Positions 35,944 to 48,244 of a DNA stretch of 64,000 nucleotides are shown piece by piece; positions within the stretch are counted from its first letter, which is position 1, and each line of letters starts with the position of its first letter. Position numbers and translations under genes: made by a program. The stretch is from Daldinia sp. FL1419 (taxonomy: Eukaryota > Ascomycota > Sordariomycetes > Xylariales > Hypoxylaceae): contig MU623347.1 of the NCBI GenBank assembly GCA_025201765.1, forward strand, positions 248,001 to 312,000, given 5' to 3'. The notes below the pieces were generated by a model that saw only the letters and a program-made list of their open reading frames with translations, was not told the origin of the DNA and did not search any database.

Positions 35944-37256
35944 ATGGCGGTCTCGCCTGTAATTGTGCATCCGACGGATGCCCTACAGAACCCTAGATCT
36001 GTATCTGTATCGTCGCCGCTCAAGAATGCAGCTTCGGCACAGGCGTCGTCTAATGGAACACCTGTGGCCGCGCCGGCTGCGCCGAGTGTAGTGGCAGCAG
36101 CGCAAGCAACTTCCTTGGATCTCGCCGAACAGCTTAACGAGGAAGAAAAGCGCAAATATGTTAAGGGTATGGATTGACAGCATCATAATCTAATAATTCG
36201 AAAAAGGACTTCAACGCGCTAACTCGAGTCCTCTTCAAAGGCAAGAAACTCGGTGAAGGTACTTACGCCAACGTCTACCTCGGTTTTCTCAAAAGCGACC
36301 CGACAAAGTCGGTAGCTATAAAAAAGATCAAGATACAAAAGGAGTATACGGAGGGAATGGCGCTCGATGCCGTACGCGAAATCAAGCATCTGCAAGAGTT
36401 GTCACATCCAAACATAATAACGCTACATTCCGTCTTCTCTTCCAAAAACCAGAATCTCAACCTCGTCTTAGAATATCTCCCTCTCGGCGATTTAGAAATG
36501 CTTATTCGCGACACCGATAGAGTCAAGTACGGTGCAGCCGATATCAAGGCCTGGATGGGTATGCTTACGAGGGCGGTGTGGTTCTGTCATGAGAATTTTG
36601 TGCTACATCGAGATATCAAGCCCAACAACTTGCTTATCGCTGCCGACGGGGAAGTCAAACTTGCCGACTTTGGTCTCGCCCGAAGCTTCTCGGACCCGTA
36701 CAAGCCCATGACAGCCAATGTCATTACCCGGTGGTACAGGCCTCCTGAATTGCTGTTCGGAGCTAAGCACTATTCGGGTGCGGTAGATATTTGGTCCGTC
36801 GGCCTGGTTTTCGCCGAATTAATCATCAGAATGCCATATATTGCCGGAGACACGGAGATGCGACAGATTAGTCTTATCTGCAACGCTATTGGTACGCCTA
36901 CGGAAGATAATTGGCCGGGGGTCACAAAGTTACCGGCGTATACTACGGAGGGGGAGGTCTCCCCGGTACGCGGAAGAGACTACTATATGTCGTTCTTTGG
37001 TACAGTCGGCACCGAGGGTGTCGATCTCCTAATGAAGACGCTGATACTCGACCCTAAGAAGCGGATTACAGCTCTCGATATGCTAAAGCACGAATGGTGG
37101 AATAAAGAACCCAAGCCTACGCGCAAACGCGACCTGCCGAAGAAGGAAGGCGGGCAGGAAAAAGTCGGCGCGGATCTAAAGAGGAGGCCAGGTATGGTGG
37201 AAGAAGACAAGACCTCCAAAGTCGCCCGGAAACTAGACTTTGGCGCCGCGAAGTAG
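35944..37256 (+). CDS. KIN28: CDK-activating kinase / TFIIH kinase, CDK7-KIN28 type
   Basis: Two exons, 35944-36166 and 36241-37256, encode 412 residues. An Ala/Ser/Pro-rich leader of about 68 residues precedes the kinase. The Gly loop is GKKLGEGTYANVYLG, the lysine is in VAIKKIK, the cyclin helix reads ALDAVREIKHLQEL, the catalytic loop HRDIKPNN, the Mg loop DFGLARSF, and the T-loop ends TANVITRWYRPPE with the activating Thr. These are CDK7-type features. KIN28/Mcs6/Crk1 proteins phosphorylate the RNA polymerase II CTD within TFIIH. The C-terminal tail is Lys-rich. A neighbouring SFK1-like gene shares the promoter region. Confidence 0.92.
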
Positions 37257-37517
37257 AATTTGAAGCGAAGGAGGAGTTTCGGTGACTTGCATGGGATAAT
37301 TCTAGTGATTGGGAGTCTAGGGGCATAGTCGACCGACGTATTGGAGGTCAGGCGCTTATTAAACGGATAGGGCTATTAATGGACAATGGAATTCGCATGG
37401 CGATTCGGAGTTTTGATACAGCACGCGTAGAATCTGTGGCTATAGGCTGGCCATGGCTATAGTACATAAAGTACAAATGTTTCTTTTTTTATATGCTCAA
37501 ATCATGTTACGCATCAG

Positions 37518-38305
37518 CTACAATTCTCCCCGTTCTCTCATCTCGCGACGCTCGGCGATGCGCTTCTTGTAGCGGACTTCGGTCCTTCTCCTCTCACCAC
37601 CGTCGATCTTGCGGCCCCGCTTGTCCTCCCACATGCCCTCCGTAACGGCTACTTGGACGCCCTCGCCGCCTTTAAGCGGCAGCGCGTACGGGCCCACTAT
37701 GGTCTTGGCGCCCTGAACTTTGTACCCGCGCACGCGGGACATTTCTTCTAAGGTGCATTCCTTGACGGAGCGCCCTGTCGGCACGTTGACGACGTACTTG
37801 TGCGGGTTGACGGGGTCGCGGTCTGACTCGAGGATTCTAAGTTCCGCTTTGCCGTCTGCCACGTGCTGCAAATCCCCTCCGACGCCGTACTGTCCCAACC
37901 GGAAGCGTTGTCGCCATTGCAGGAGGTACCGTCTTGTTCGCGGGGGTTCGACACCGAGTTCGCGCAGCTGATCGGACGTTAAGGAGAACAGAGCCTCCCA
38001 GGTGGGAAACTTGGAGGCGTGCTGGCTGAGCCCGCGGCCGATGACCGTTAGGAAGGTCTGGACGTCGGGGATGAAGGGGGTAGGGGAGGGGATCTCGGCG
38101 ACGGGCCGGGTGGTGGTGGAGGAGGAGGCTCGGATGGCTGATATGGAGGGCTGGAAGGCTGCTGCTCGTGTGGTTATGGATGCGAGGGAGATGCGCAGTT
38201 GTTGCGGAGCGAGAAGGGGCTGTGGTTATGTTTAGATATATGTATAATTAAGTCTAAGTAAGAGTAAGTTTGATGGGTTGGTTTGCATACCTTCATGCGC
38301 ACCAT
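37518..38305 (-). CDS. FYV4: Mitochondrial small-subunit ribosomal protein mS41 (IGR motif, FYV4)
   Basis: Two exons, 38291-38305 (MVRMK) and 37518-38219, give 238 residues. The intron has a GTATGC donor and CACAG acceptor. The N-terminus (LLAPQQLRISLASITTRAAA) is a good mitochondrial presequence. The IGR domain is plain at about residues 55-110: FLTVIGRGLSQHASKF, LFSLTSDQLRELGVEPPRTR and YLLQWRQRFRLG. The C-terminal half is basic and contains NVPTGRSVKECTLEEM. Yeast Fyv4 is mS41 of the 37S mitoribosome. It is head to head with the IRC20-like gene. Confidence 0.92.
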
Positions 38306-38967
38306 TGTGACTGTGATAATTCCACGCTCTTTTAATCTTCAGACCTCAGACGATGTCCCCAATTTACCATGCCCCCCGCCAGAATAGTTGTTATACGGGC
38401 AGGACCAATTTCGCAATTCCAATTCGACTGCGGCGCAATTGTAGCTTCGAGCAACCCGCAGATAGGCTTATTAGGTAGACTCGATTAGTATTGAAAATTC
38501 AATGGGGAGTCGGTAGAGGAAATTCGTATGCTCCGATAGGACCGTGCCACCCTGGTGCACATCGAGTTGCGTGCCAGCGTACTTAATGCGGGATGTGGGG
38601 TCATACCTAACGTTAACGTGTTTGGGCATAGCGGCAGTAAGCCTCACAGCACTTATGAGTCAATAGTGGGGAACAAAGCTCTTATCGGATAAGCTGTTAC
38701 GAAGTTACCTGTAGCTGTGCCCCTCGGTACATGTACCGGCTTCCCTGGCTACCTCTTACTACTCTCAACCCAAACACCTTCTTTTATTTTTATTCTTATT
38801 ACCTTCTTCGTTAAATCAACTTGTGCTCTCGAGTACGTCGCGCGTTACTATGTGTTAACATCGAGCCCTGCGCCTTCTTCCTGTGAAGCCTTACTGTAGG
38901 GCTATTAACTTTACTTACAAGCAGTTCACGCAGCCGATTCTCATCACTTACACGGCTGGCTTACACG
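38306..38967. promoter_or_regulatory. Shared upstream region of mS41 and the IRC20-like gene
   Basis: 662 bp between divergent starts, with a pyrimidine-rich part at about 38750-38820. No ORF or repeat stands out. Confidence 0.45.
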
Positions 38968-41900
38968 ATGGGACCCCCGGGCTTATCACCAGCTTCCAAG
39001 GCCACGGCTAACCAACAAAAGGGTCCCGTTAGAGTACAGCGTGTGCAATCAAGTGGTGTGCTAAAATTCTAGATAAGCAATTATATTTGAGATGGCGTTA
39101 CTAAATTTGTTCAGATCCCTTTCCGACGGACTTTCTGGGGTTCTTAAATGCGCTTCCATCCGACAGCCCTTCCCGTAGTACAGCTGAGCAGAACGAACCC
39201 CCCAGAAAGCGCGCCCGAGTCGAGCTCGTCGAGGCGATCCCTATCGCAAGAGAATCGTTCACGCTTAAAAGGCCGGTCCAACCCGAAGCGACCGTTGATG
39301 AACTGATTCTGCGTGTGAATGCCAATCACCACATGAAGCTACACCACGATGAGTCGCAGCGCATCCTGACACTTTCCTCTAATGCTCGATCTATCTATGG
39401 TGCATTCAAATCCGAGTTGGAATTAGGCCGCCACCAATTCTCCAAGAGCACATTGGCGATATTAAATGTAGTGAGCCGAAGCCGAGATGCCGACAAGGAT
39501 GAAGGTGCACTTTGGGCGAGTGTTACTGTTAGTTTGGAGAGGAAGAATAATAGAGATCTCCTCCAATTCTCTCTCCAGCTGAATTGGAATTCGTCGACCA
39601 ATTTATTGCGAAATTCTGCCCAGCGCGCGCTTAGTCAACAAGTTCTGGGTACTTTTTTCCCAAGCCAAACCCAAGGGCAGGGTACTACCGACGAGAAGCT
39701 CTCGCCTCAGGCTTTTTACGACGCGGCGTTCGTTCCAGACAAGGATCCTTCGAACCTGTTATCTCTCTCGGCTCCTAGGTTAACTTCAAGGCTATTCCCT
39801 TTCCAACGTAGGGCTCTTCAATGGCTTTTGAATAGAGAAGGTGTCAGGTGGAGTGATCGCTGTTCAGATGGTGAGCCCGGCTTAGAGCCCTTATCTCCGC
39901 CGTCCACCACCAGCCTGCCGTTATCGTTTACCATAGCAAAGGATGCGGACGGGCGACCGATATACATCAGCGATCTCTATCATGTTATCACCAGGGATGT
40001 TAGTCCGTTCCGCCGGACTGAACTCGCTATGAAGGGGGGTATCCTTGCCGAAGAAATGGGTTTAGGGAAGACCGTCGAGGCGATAGCCCTCATCTGCATG
40101 CATACTCGTCCCACTCTTCCGAACTCGGACGGCGACACAGCCCAAAACGAGCTACCAAGTGGTGCAACGTTGATCGTCACTCCCGCCACGCTTAAGAATC
40201 AATGGGTCTCCGAGTTTAAGAAGCACGCACCACATCTACGTGTGATGGCGTACGAGGGCCTCAAAGGTTTTAGCGAGGACGAACAAGAATTAGTCTCCGA
40301 TCTAGCAGACCACGATGTTGTTATCACGACTTACAACGTTTTGCAGGCCGAAATTCATTATGCCTCGGAGCTGCCCAACCGCTCCATGCGACACGAGAGG
40401 AAATACCACCGACCTAGATCGCCGTTAGTTCAGATCTCCTGGTGGAGAGTGTGCTTGGATGAAGCTCAGCAAATTGAGAGTGGCGTTAGTAGCGCTGCTA
40501 AGGTCGCAAGACTAATACCTCGCATCAATGCTTGGGGCATCACCGGAACACCGGTCAAGGCTAACATCAAGGACCTGTGGGGCTTGTTGCTTTTCCTTCG
40601 CTACGAGCCTTTCGCCTCCTCGTTACAGGTATGGGAAGGACTCATATCGACTCACAAGGAGTTTTTCAAGCCTCTCTTTAACAGCATTTCCTTGCGACAC
40701 ACGAAGCGCGCCGTCAGAGACGAGCTAACTTTGCCACCTCAAAAGCGCTATGTTATAACCATGCCGTTTACGACAGTTGAAGAGCAACACTATCAAACAC
40801 TATTCAAAAATCTAGTATCTAAGTGCGGCTTAGATGAGAACGGGGCGCCCATCAGGAGGGAATGGGATCCCGAGGACCCGTGGGTAGTGGATTCGTTGAA
40901 GCGGGTTCTTTCTGAGCTTAGGAGGTCGATTTTGCATCCTTCTATTGGACCTGGCTTTCGTGCGGGAGACCAGAAGAACAAGGGCTTGCGGACGGTCGAA
41001 GAAGTACTAGAGGCCATGATTGAGCAGTCAGATTCTTCGATTTGGACGGACCAGCGCAACTATCTACTTAGCAAGCTAGAGAGAGGCCAGCTTTTGGAAT
41101 ACCAGTCTCAGTGGGAGGAGGCTATTCAGCTTTGGCAGCAAGTAGTAGACGAGATCCAAGCTCTGGAAGAGGAATGTCGAAAGCAACTTCAAATCGAGTT
41201 GGAAAAGGCCAAACGAGTAGTTTCTAGCAACGTTTCCATGAGGGATGATGGAAGTGATTCTGAGAGCGACGATGCCGATGAGAAAATTGCGCTTGGGAAA
41301 GTTAGTGAATGCAGGCGCAAACTCCGGTCCATGCTCGACATTCACCATAGAGCCGTTTTCTTCATCGCCAGCGGTTATTTTCAAATCAAGACCTCCGAGA
41401 GTCAAACGGTTCCTGATTCGGACAAGTTCAAGCAGTTAGAGGAGAAAGAAGTCTCTGGGTACGAAGTGGCAAAGAACATTCGAAAAGAGATCTTACACGA
41501 GGCGCGAACCAAAGCCTTATCCTATATCACCAAAATTCGACAAAAAGCGGCGTCGCAGTCGTTTACCGAGGTTCCCGAAATCGAATTCCCGTCTTTTCAT
41601 GGCCTAGAGAGCAGGCGTGTCCTAGATAGCTTTCAGTTACTCGCCGAGGCCCTTAATGAGCAAGCAGATCTGATCGATGAATGGCGAGAAGCCGTCATTC
41701 AATTGCTAATTCGCCCACTCGTAGATGAAGAGGATGAAGTAGAAATCACGGGAGAAGAATACGAGGACTCTACCAAAATTCAAGATGAGTTGATGGTATA
41801 TACGTTAGCTCTAAGAGCGATAATTGCAGACAGAGGGGACGCACTGTCCGGACTAGAGAATGAGCGGGTTAAATACGATACCCGTTTCGCAGAGCGGCAA

Positions 41901-43489
41901 GCCAAGGCTGGGGAAGGCCACGCCCCTGAAAAGGTTCTCGCCTTGCTTCAACAACGTGATAAAATCAAACGGTACTACCATGGCACGTCGTTTAGGGGTA
42001 TAGTGACTGTTCTTCGAGAACTGGCAGCGAAACTTCGGCTCGATGCGAGCAACGGAAGTAGTCGCGCAAGGGTCGAATTAGAAATTGTTGAAAAGCAACT
42101 TCGACTAACACAGGAGCAGAGCAACGCGCAAAACAAGGTTACGACAGCTCTAGAACGAGAGTTGGACACTTTTACCACGGCGATGAACGCTCGGGTGGAA
42201 TACTATAGGCAACTTCAAGGCATTTCCGATAACGTCGCTCAACTCGAAGTAGATCAAACTTCTGACGTCGATTATTTACAACGCGAGATCCTACAAAAAG
42301 AGAATATATTGCAGAAGAAATTTGCCGTGGCACTGCCTAAGCATCGTTACCGTAACGCCCCCTGCCCAATTAAAGTATACTGGTTCTATTCATGCTAACC
42401 CAACTCATAGTCATTCACCTCAGAGAAGCTGGTCAAAACACGGAAGAGGTTTGCGTTATTTGCCAGTGCACCTTCACCCTGGGAGTCCTTACGGTGTGCG
42501 GGCACCACTTCTGCAAAGAGTGTATCATTCTTTGGTTGGATAAGAGCCACAACTGTCCCACCTGCAAGACGCGACTCTCAAAGTCAATGCTGCACGACAT
42601 TACCTTGAAGAAGCAGGAGTTGAGATTTCACCAAGAACACTCGCAGGAGAACTCCCAAGGCTCGGACGAGGCTAACGCACTTACGAAACTGAAGAGGTTG
42701 GGCATCTACTCGGAATTCAGCAGCGATAAACTTGAAACCATCAAGACTATCAATCTCAACGGTCCTTCGTTCGCGACCAAGATTGATACTCTAGCGAAGC
42801 ATTTAATATGGCTACGCGTGGAAGACCCGGGCGCCAAGTCTGTCATCTTCTCCCAGTTTGGAGGCTTCCTCGAGATTCTTGGGCGAGCCTTCGATCAGTA
42901 CCAGATTGGCCATTCTTCTTTCAAGGCGAAAAACGGCATCAATATGTTCAAGGAAGACCCCGCCATCGAATGCTTCTTAATGGACGCCAGGGCGCATGCT
43001 AGCGGCCTTAATCTCGTCAACGCAAGCCACGTGTTCCTATGCGAACCCCTCCTCAACACGGCATTGGAACTGCAGGCCATCGCGCGGGTGGATCGGATCG
43101 GCCAGGAACACGAGACGACGGTGTGGCTGTACTTGATCGATGGCACGGTCGAGGAGTCCATCTACAACCTTTCGGTGCAGCGCCGTCTAGAACACCTCGG
43201 CCGTGACACCGAGGGCAAGGGCAAAGCGAAGGAATCTGACACCGAGGTCTCAGATGTCAACCTCGAGGCGGCGAATTCGCTGGAGCTGCAGCAAGCCACC
43301 CTATCTAAACTTATGAGCAAGGATCAGAGCATGGGGGAGGTTGTCGATCAGAGCGACCTTTGGCAGTGTCTGTTCGGCCACGTTGCTAGGAATGGGGCCA
43401 CTAAGGCTGCGGATGAACGAATGAACGATCCGGCCGTTATCGGATTTCTGGCTGGCGAGGCGGCGGAGGCTAGACGACTGGAGGGCTAA
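38968..43489 (+). CDS. IRC20: SNF2-family ATPase with embedded RING finger, IRC20/SHPRH-like
   Basis: The model has three exons, 38968-39055, 39115-42351 and 42411-43489, and 1467 residues. The SNF2 N-lobe has GGILAEEMGLGKTVEAIALI (about 336-355) and DEAQ (about 478). A long charged helical insert follows. The RING is CVICQCTFTLGVLTVCGHHF with CKECIILW and CPTCKTRL (about 1123-1165). The C-lobe has VIFSQFGGFLEIL and QAIARVDRIGQEHETTVW. A RING between the two helicase lobes is diagnostic of the IRC20/SHPRH/RAD5 group, which couple DNA translocation to ubiquitin ligation in genome maintenance. The second junction (KHRY/LIHLRE) is firm. The first exon is less sure: donor GTGTGC is preferred, with GTCCCG as an alternative. 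Confidence 0.88.
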
Positions 43490-43928
43490 TTAAGTGGATT
43501 TGGTTCGGTGTGCGAATACGTTCGCCGTGTCGACGGTTACTTTGGTACTTGGCGATACGATAAATGGATGGACGGATGGATGGATGGATGGAATAAGCAC
43601 TTAATTTTCTTCCCCGCCGCTAATGTACGATACGACGGGATGCGATACGGTACGGTACGGTACGGTACGGCGTAAGGTTAGTGGTCTACGAGGATGTCCT
43701 TAGGTTGAACGATACGAGCAGGGCGTTACGGAGTACACTACACTGCACTACACTACACTACACTGGCATTGGCATGGCATTGGAGCCTGTGAGGATGGCG
43801 CGCCAGGCGCGAGTGCGTTTGTGTTTGCGTTTATATTTTTGGTAGGTTTTCGTGCCTAGGTACCCAGGCTAGGTAGTCTAATATGAGAATAATGCCATGT
43901 TACAAATACTAGTTGTAACGATTAATTA
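43490..43928. other. Low-complexity 3' flank of the IRC20-like gene
   Basis: 439 bp with three microsatellites (GGAT at about 43564-43592, GGTAC at about 43644-43671, CACTA at about 43738-43764) and a CCTAGGTACCCAGGCTAGGT word at 43855-43874. It directly abuts the transposon remnant. No gene. Confidence 0.6.
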
Positions 43929-43973
43929 CAACCTTCTAGGATGGTAAACCATAATGGCTTCCATTGCCCCATA
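43929..43973 (+). repeat. Left terminal inverted repeat of the Tc1/mariner remnant
   Basis: It matches the reverse complement of 45437-45480 with a few transitions and one indel. It is preceded by TA. Confidence 0.9.
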
Positions 43974-44229
43974 AATAATATCCACTTCTGGAGATATGTT
44001 ACTTTTTATACAATTTTATATAAAAAGATATAAGAGTTTAGAAAATTTTGAAATTATGTAAATTATTGCTTCTTTCTTTGATTTTGTATATCAATTATTT
44101 TATCATATATTAATAATGAAAGAGATATCAAAAGGTCTTTAAAAATAGTTCTTCAAGTATTAAAAATAGTTTTTTTTAATTGTTAGATATTTAATTCTTT
44201 TAAATTATAATTTAAATTTAATTAATTTT

Positions 44230-45300
44230 TTATTTAAGCTTATATGTTTTTAATAGGATTTAGGTTAGGGTTATTAGGTAGCTACTCTATATAATAGATT
44301 TCTATATAATTTAAAGCCTTGAGCGTTTGTTTTGAACGATATGTTGGAGCGCTGTTATGTTGAAAAACCGTATAAATTGGTAAGTTATTTATAAATTGTT
44401 TTATTAGAGGCAATATAATTGTATAATATTTTGTAGAATTTACTTTGCCCTTATTTTGAGGCCAAATGTAATAAGGCCTTTTGCGCTGTTCTTGAAAATA
44501 AGTCCAAAATATCCAACCGTGACAATTTTGTTCTCGTATGAGGTTAAAAGACTAGGGATCTTCAAGCTAATATACAGTAACAAATTATATTATATACAAT
44601 TAATTTGTACATTAAACCTCATTGTTCCAAACAGGACCTCTTTTAAGTCATGTTTTAGGTGTTGGCCAGGCTTCCAAGCACTTAATAGTAATTTTAGCAT
44701 AGTATTTTAGGTTTTTTTTGGATAGTGGGAGTTTTGAATGGCTTTGGCGGCGGCGTTTGAAGTCTAAATCTCGAAGTGTACGATCTATAACAACATCTCT
44801 GTATTAACTTATTTTAGGTATAATAAATTGTAAATTAGGTTAAGGTACGAGGTAGTGATTATTATTAACATATAGAAACACTAATAGAATGTTTATCTTG
44901 TTTGGAGTCATCTTTTTTAAGCTATAATTGTTTTGTTTATGAGGTAATAGAGGGCTATTAAGCATTCACTGGATTTGATTATATGTATAATTGGTTTATT
45001 TAATCAGTTTTAAATATATTAAATTAAGGTGATATTTTTTTAAAATATATATTTTGTATTGTTACTTTCAAATAAGTTCAAAGGTTTTTAGATTTGTGGT
45101 ATTAATAATTTTAAATTATTAATATGATTGTTTATTCAAATGAGAATTTTGTATAGGTTTAAAAGGGTGTAGGTTTTGTTAATTTTTAATAAGAGTTTTA
45201 GAGGATATGGACGTTGTTATGGTTGGAATTAGTTGCTGACGGCGTATCCAAGCTAATTTGATTTGTAAATCCATTTTTTTATTTTTTATTTTATATAAAA
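44230..45300 (-). pseudogene. Transposase pseudogene of the Tc1/mariner remnant
   Basis: Reading the minus strand at about 44237-44370 gives VFQHNSAPTYRSKQTLKAL, then a stop, then LPNNPNLNPIKNI, then further stops. Family members normally have an Asp in the QHD-type motif, SPDLNPIEN, and Trp codons after it. Here the Asp and Glu positions read Asn and Lys and the Trp codons read TAA, each explained by G to A. Further up, about 44440-44530 gives a degraded VTVGYFG...AKGLITF segment as expected before the second catalytic Asp. The outer limits of the pseudogene are approximate. Confidence 0.8.
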
Positions 45301-45436
45301 TAAGTACGAATAATTTTAAAATTAATAATAATATTAAAGATATTTGGAAAATGGTTAATTCTGAAAGATATTAAAATTTTATACCTCTCCATATAAAAAT
45401 AGGTGGCTGATACTTCCCCATAATAGGAGTAAGAAA

Positions 45437-45480
45437 TATGGGGCAATGGGGACACTATGGTTTACCATCCTGGAGGATTG
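45437..45480 (-). repeat. Right terminal inverted repeat of the Tc1/mariner remnant
   Basis: Inverted match to 43929-43973. It is followed by TA. The outer bases keep CC where the left end has CT or TT, consistent with RIP transitions in the left copy. Confidence 0.9.
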
Positions 45481-47053
45481 TACAGTACGGATCAATCAAG
45501 GGAACAGGTTCGCTGCCCAGACTTGGTGTTCCTAAGACTATTGTTTGAGAGGTATTAGCGGACATTTTAGCTTGGCCTTGGCTTTTCCTATGCGGACTGC
45601 GGGCCGAGGGGGGGGAAGGGGGGGGGGAGAGGAAAAGCTTGTCGGTAGTTGGTAGGTAGGTAGGTAGGTAGACGGGGAGACGGGGAGAGTGGAAATTAAT
45701 CGCAACGTTGGTAGCTGCTAGCTGCTAGCTCAGTGGTCGAAAAGGGGAGCCGGCTGAAGCTGAAGCTGTAGCTGAACTTGAACCTTGTTTTTGGCTTTGC
45801 CCTGTTGGTCTAGGGAGTCTAGGGGGGTGGTTGGTTAGCTCTTACTATGGGCGTAGTATGCACAGATACCTACCTACCTATGCGCCGAGAAGTAGAGGTA
45901 GAGGTAGAAGTGGAAATAAGAATATAACCTTAAATTGCGTGCTCGGGAGGATAATATCGGTTGTCGGTTTACCTTTTTCGGGGGTTCAGCTGGGATCGAG
46001 CTTGTTTTTTTATATGAGTTCGTGCGGGACGGATGTGTTATATTGAGATCATGTCGTATGTGCTATGTGCATGCCGCTGGAGCTGGAGCTGGAGCTGGAG
46101 CTGGGGCTACGTGGGGGTTCAAGTAGAAGGGATTGATGACGAGATGTCGTGTGCGCAGGCGAAGGGTGGAGGGTGGAGGGTGAAGGGCGAAGGGTTTCGA
46201 TGTTTTGGTATAGTGTTGTACGGAATGGTATTGTACCTATACAGACGGAGGTCGATGCCAGTATATTCGTATAATTAGGTACTTATATAATTATATGTCT
46301 CTGTGCTTATACCAGTACCTAAGCAGGTACCTAGATACTGTATCGTGACATGTATGTATGTATGTAGGTACCATAGCTGCATAGTTAGTTATAAAAAGAG
46401 GTAATTAGTTCCATATGTATAAGTGAGGCGTATAAGTATAACTACCTAACTATAACTAACTATGTAAACGGATACATACCTACCTATGTATACCTACCTG
46501 CATACAACATAACCAAACCAACATCTCCAAAAACATGTAAAATAAAATAAAACCTAGCTGACGATGACGAACCTTTCTCTTGTTACGCCCGAACCCCTGG
46601 TCCCTGGATGAAACTTGCATCACCAACCTCATCTACCTATTCAGGGAGCTGGATAGGGTGTTTTTTTTTTTGTTGTTTTTTTTGGTTTGTGTTTTTCAGC
46701 TCCTACTCGCCCATCTTCAGCCAGCGCAATATTACCTAGGTTAGGTACATACATGTATCACGTATGTACGTGTGGTGTGTGTGTCCGTGAATGTGGGCTC
46801 GGCTCGCGTGGGCGGCATGTCGTGCGCCTATTAGAGTTCCGGAAGGCGTCCGTTATCCACGTGGGAATTTATTTCCTTCTTTTGTTCTAGAAGGCTTCAA
46901 CTTTTTTTTATATACCTTTTTTTTTTTTTTCCTACCTTAGGTATTTTCTATTCTTACTTGAACCTTGTCTTCCGTACGGTGTTCGTATACGTCTGAAAAG
47001 GGATTTATATATATATATATCTAAGACATACGTGCCTTCTTATTTGCCTCTGT

Positions 47054-47086
<33 letters not shown>

Positions 47087-48244
47087 GGTATATATATATA
47101 GGCATATGTATAGGTATATGTATACACGGCCGGTCCTCCTCCTGCGGCCACGGCGTTCCCCAGCCTTCCCGACCGGCGGCACAAATCGTCAGAGTTCTCA
47201 GAGATCGTGTCGGGAAGTCGGGATCGCGTGTTTGCTTCCAACCTGCGCCGCTGTACGGCTTCCATCGCGGCGCGTAGCATCTTTCTCGGAGATGAGACTC
47301 GTAGTAAGCTATACAGCCTACATAATAATACACAAAGCAGCTCTCAGTAACCCCAGCCAGACCGAGGTAGTCTATTACGACAGCATGTCTCAAGATCGCC
47401 TGGCTTGTCGTATGATGAGGCTCGCGGGGAGGGATTTCCTTTTGCACTGGTCTGGTCTTACACCGGAGGAGCTCAGTCATCGCCGATTCGTTTGTCGTAC
47501 GGTATGGCGTGTATGAAGTTACTTACTAGGCAATACAATACAATACCTTCGTTAGAAAAAACGTTACACTGAAGATGGTTAGACCTCGCCTCGTTTCCAA
47601 GTTTTCTTTTTTCTTTCTTTTTTTTCTTTCTTTTTCTTTTCGCCCTGTACGCTTAAAAATTACCTACCTACCTACATATATCACAAAGTAATATTATAGA
47701 TTCGTGAGATTGAAGTAGGTATCTATTTCCCAGCGCGGCTGCGACCAACTCTTACAATGATATAGTACAATATCCAAAAAGGGGTATTCTAAGTAACAGA
47801 AGAGTTGATAAATATGTAGTACACGATTCCTCGTTTGTGGCGGAAGAGATGGAAAAAAAAAAAAGGTAAGAAAAAAGCAAAGCCGAGGCCAAAGCAGGCA
47901 AAATCACTACGGCGACGCCGTCTAACAAATCTTCCTTCCCGAATTTTTTGTTTAGAAAAAAAAAAAAGAGTCGTTACCATCCATTCGTACTTTAACCAAC
48001 AGAAGAAAAAAAAACCCCCCCAAATAATTTCGGAACCCGCCATGTCTGGTCTTCTGATGTCAATCAGGCCAGAGGATCTCTGATGCCGTAGGACCCGACG
48101 GTAAGGCAGGCAGAGGAAGGAAATATGGGCGGATGGGATGAAAGATGGGGGTTGGTTCGGATACGGTTCGGTTTTGGAGTCCTATTCTTAGCCTCCTTCG
48201 TGCTACCCCCTTTCTCACTCCTTCTCGCCTCCCTTTCTATATTC
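45481..48244. other. Gene-poor, low-complexity region downstream of the bZIP gene
   Basis: 2.8 kb with no supported gene. It has G-runs (45608-45627), TAGG repeats (about 45647-45672), GGAGCT repeats (about 46076-46107), many TACC/TAGG words (46265-46510, 46735-46755), CA and TA dinucleotide repeats (about 47053-47105), poly-T/poly-A tracts and a non-repetitive GC-rich patch at about 47120-47510. The last carries overlapping open frames on both strands with no family resemblance. Confidence 0.5.
47053..47105. repeat. CA and TA dinucleotide repeats
   Basis: An (AC)n run passes into (TA)n with GG interruptions, read directly. Confidence 0.9.

Larger units (their letters stand above)
43929..45480 (-). 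mobile_element. RIP-degraded Tc1/mariner-like DNA transposon with TIRs and TA target duplication
   Basis: A 1.55-kb AT-rich island with sharp edges. The ends are inverted repeats of about 45 bp (43929-43973 and 45437-45480) sharing AGGATGGTAAACCATA and CCATTGCCCCATA, and each is flanked by TA (43927-43928, 45481-45482), the Tc1/mariner target duplication. On the minus strand, remains of a DDE transposase are readable near 44237-44370. Differences from the family consensus are nearly all G to A on that strand, the pattern left by repeat-induced point mutation (RIP). No intact ORF remains, so the element is dead unless mobilised in trans. Confidence 0.88.
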
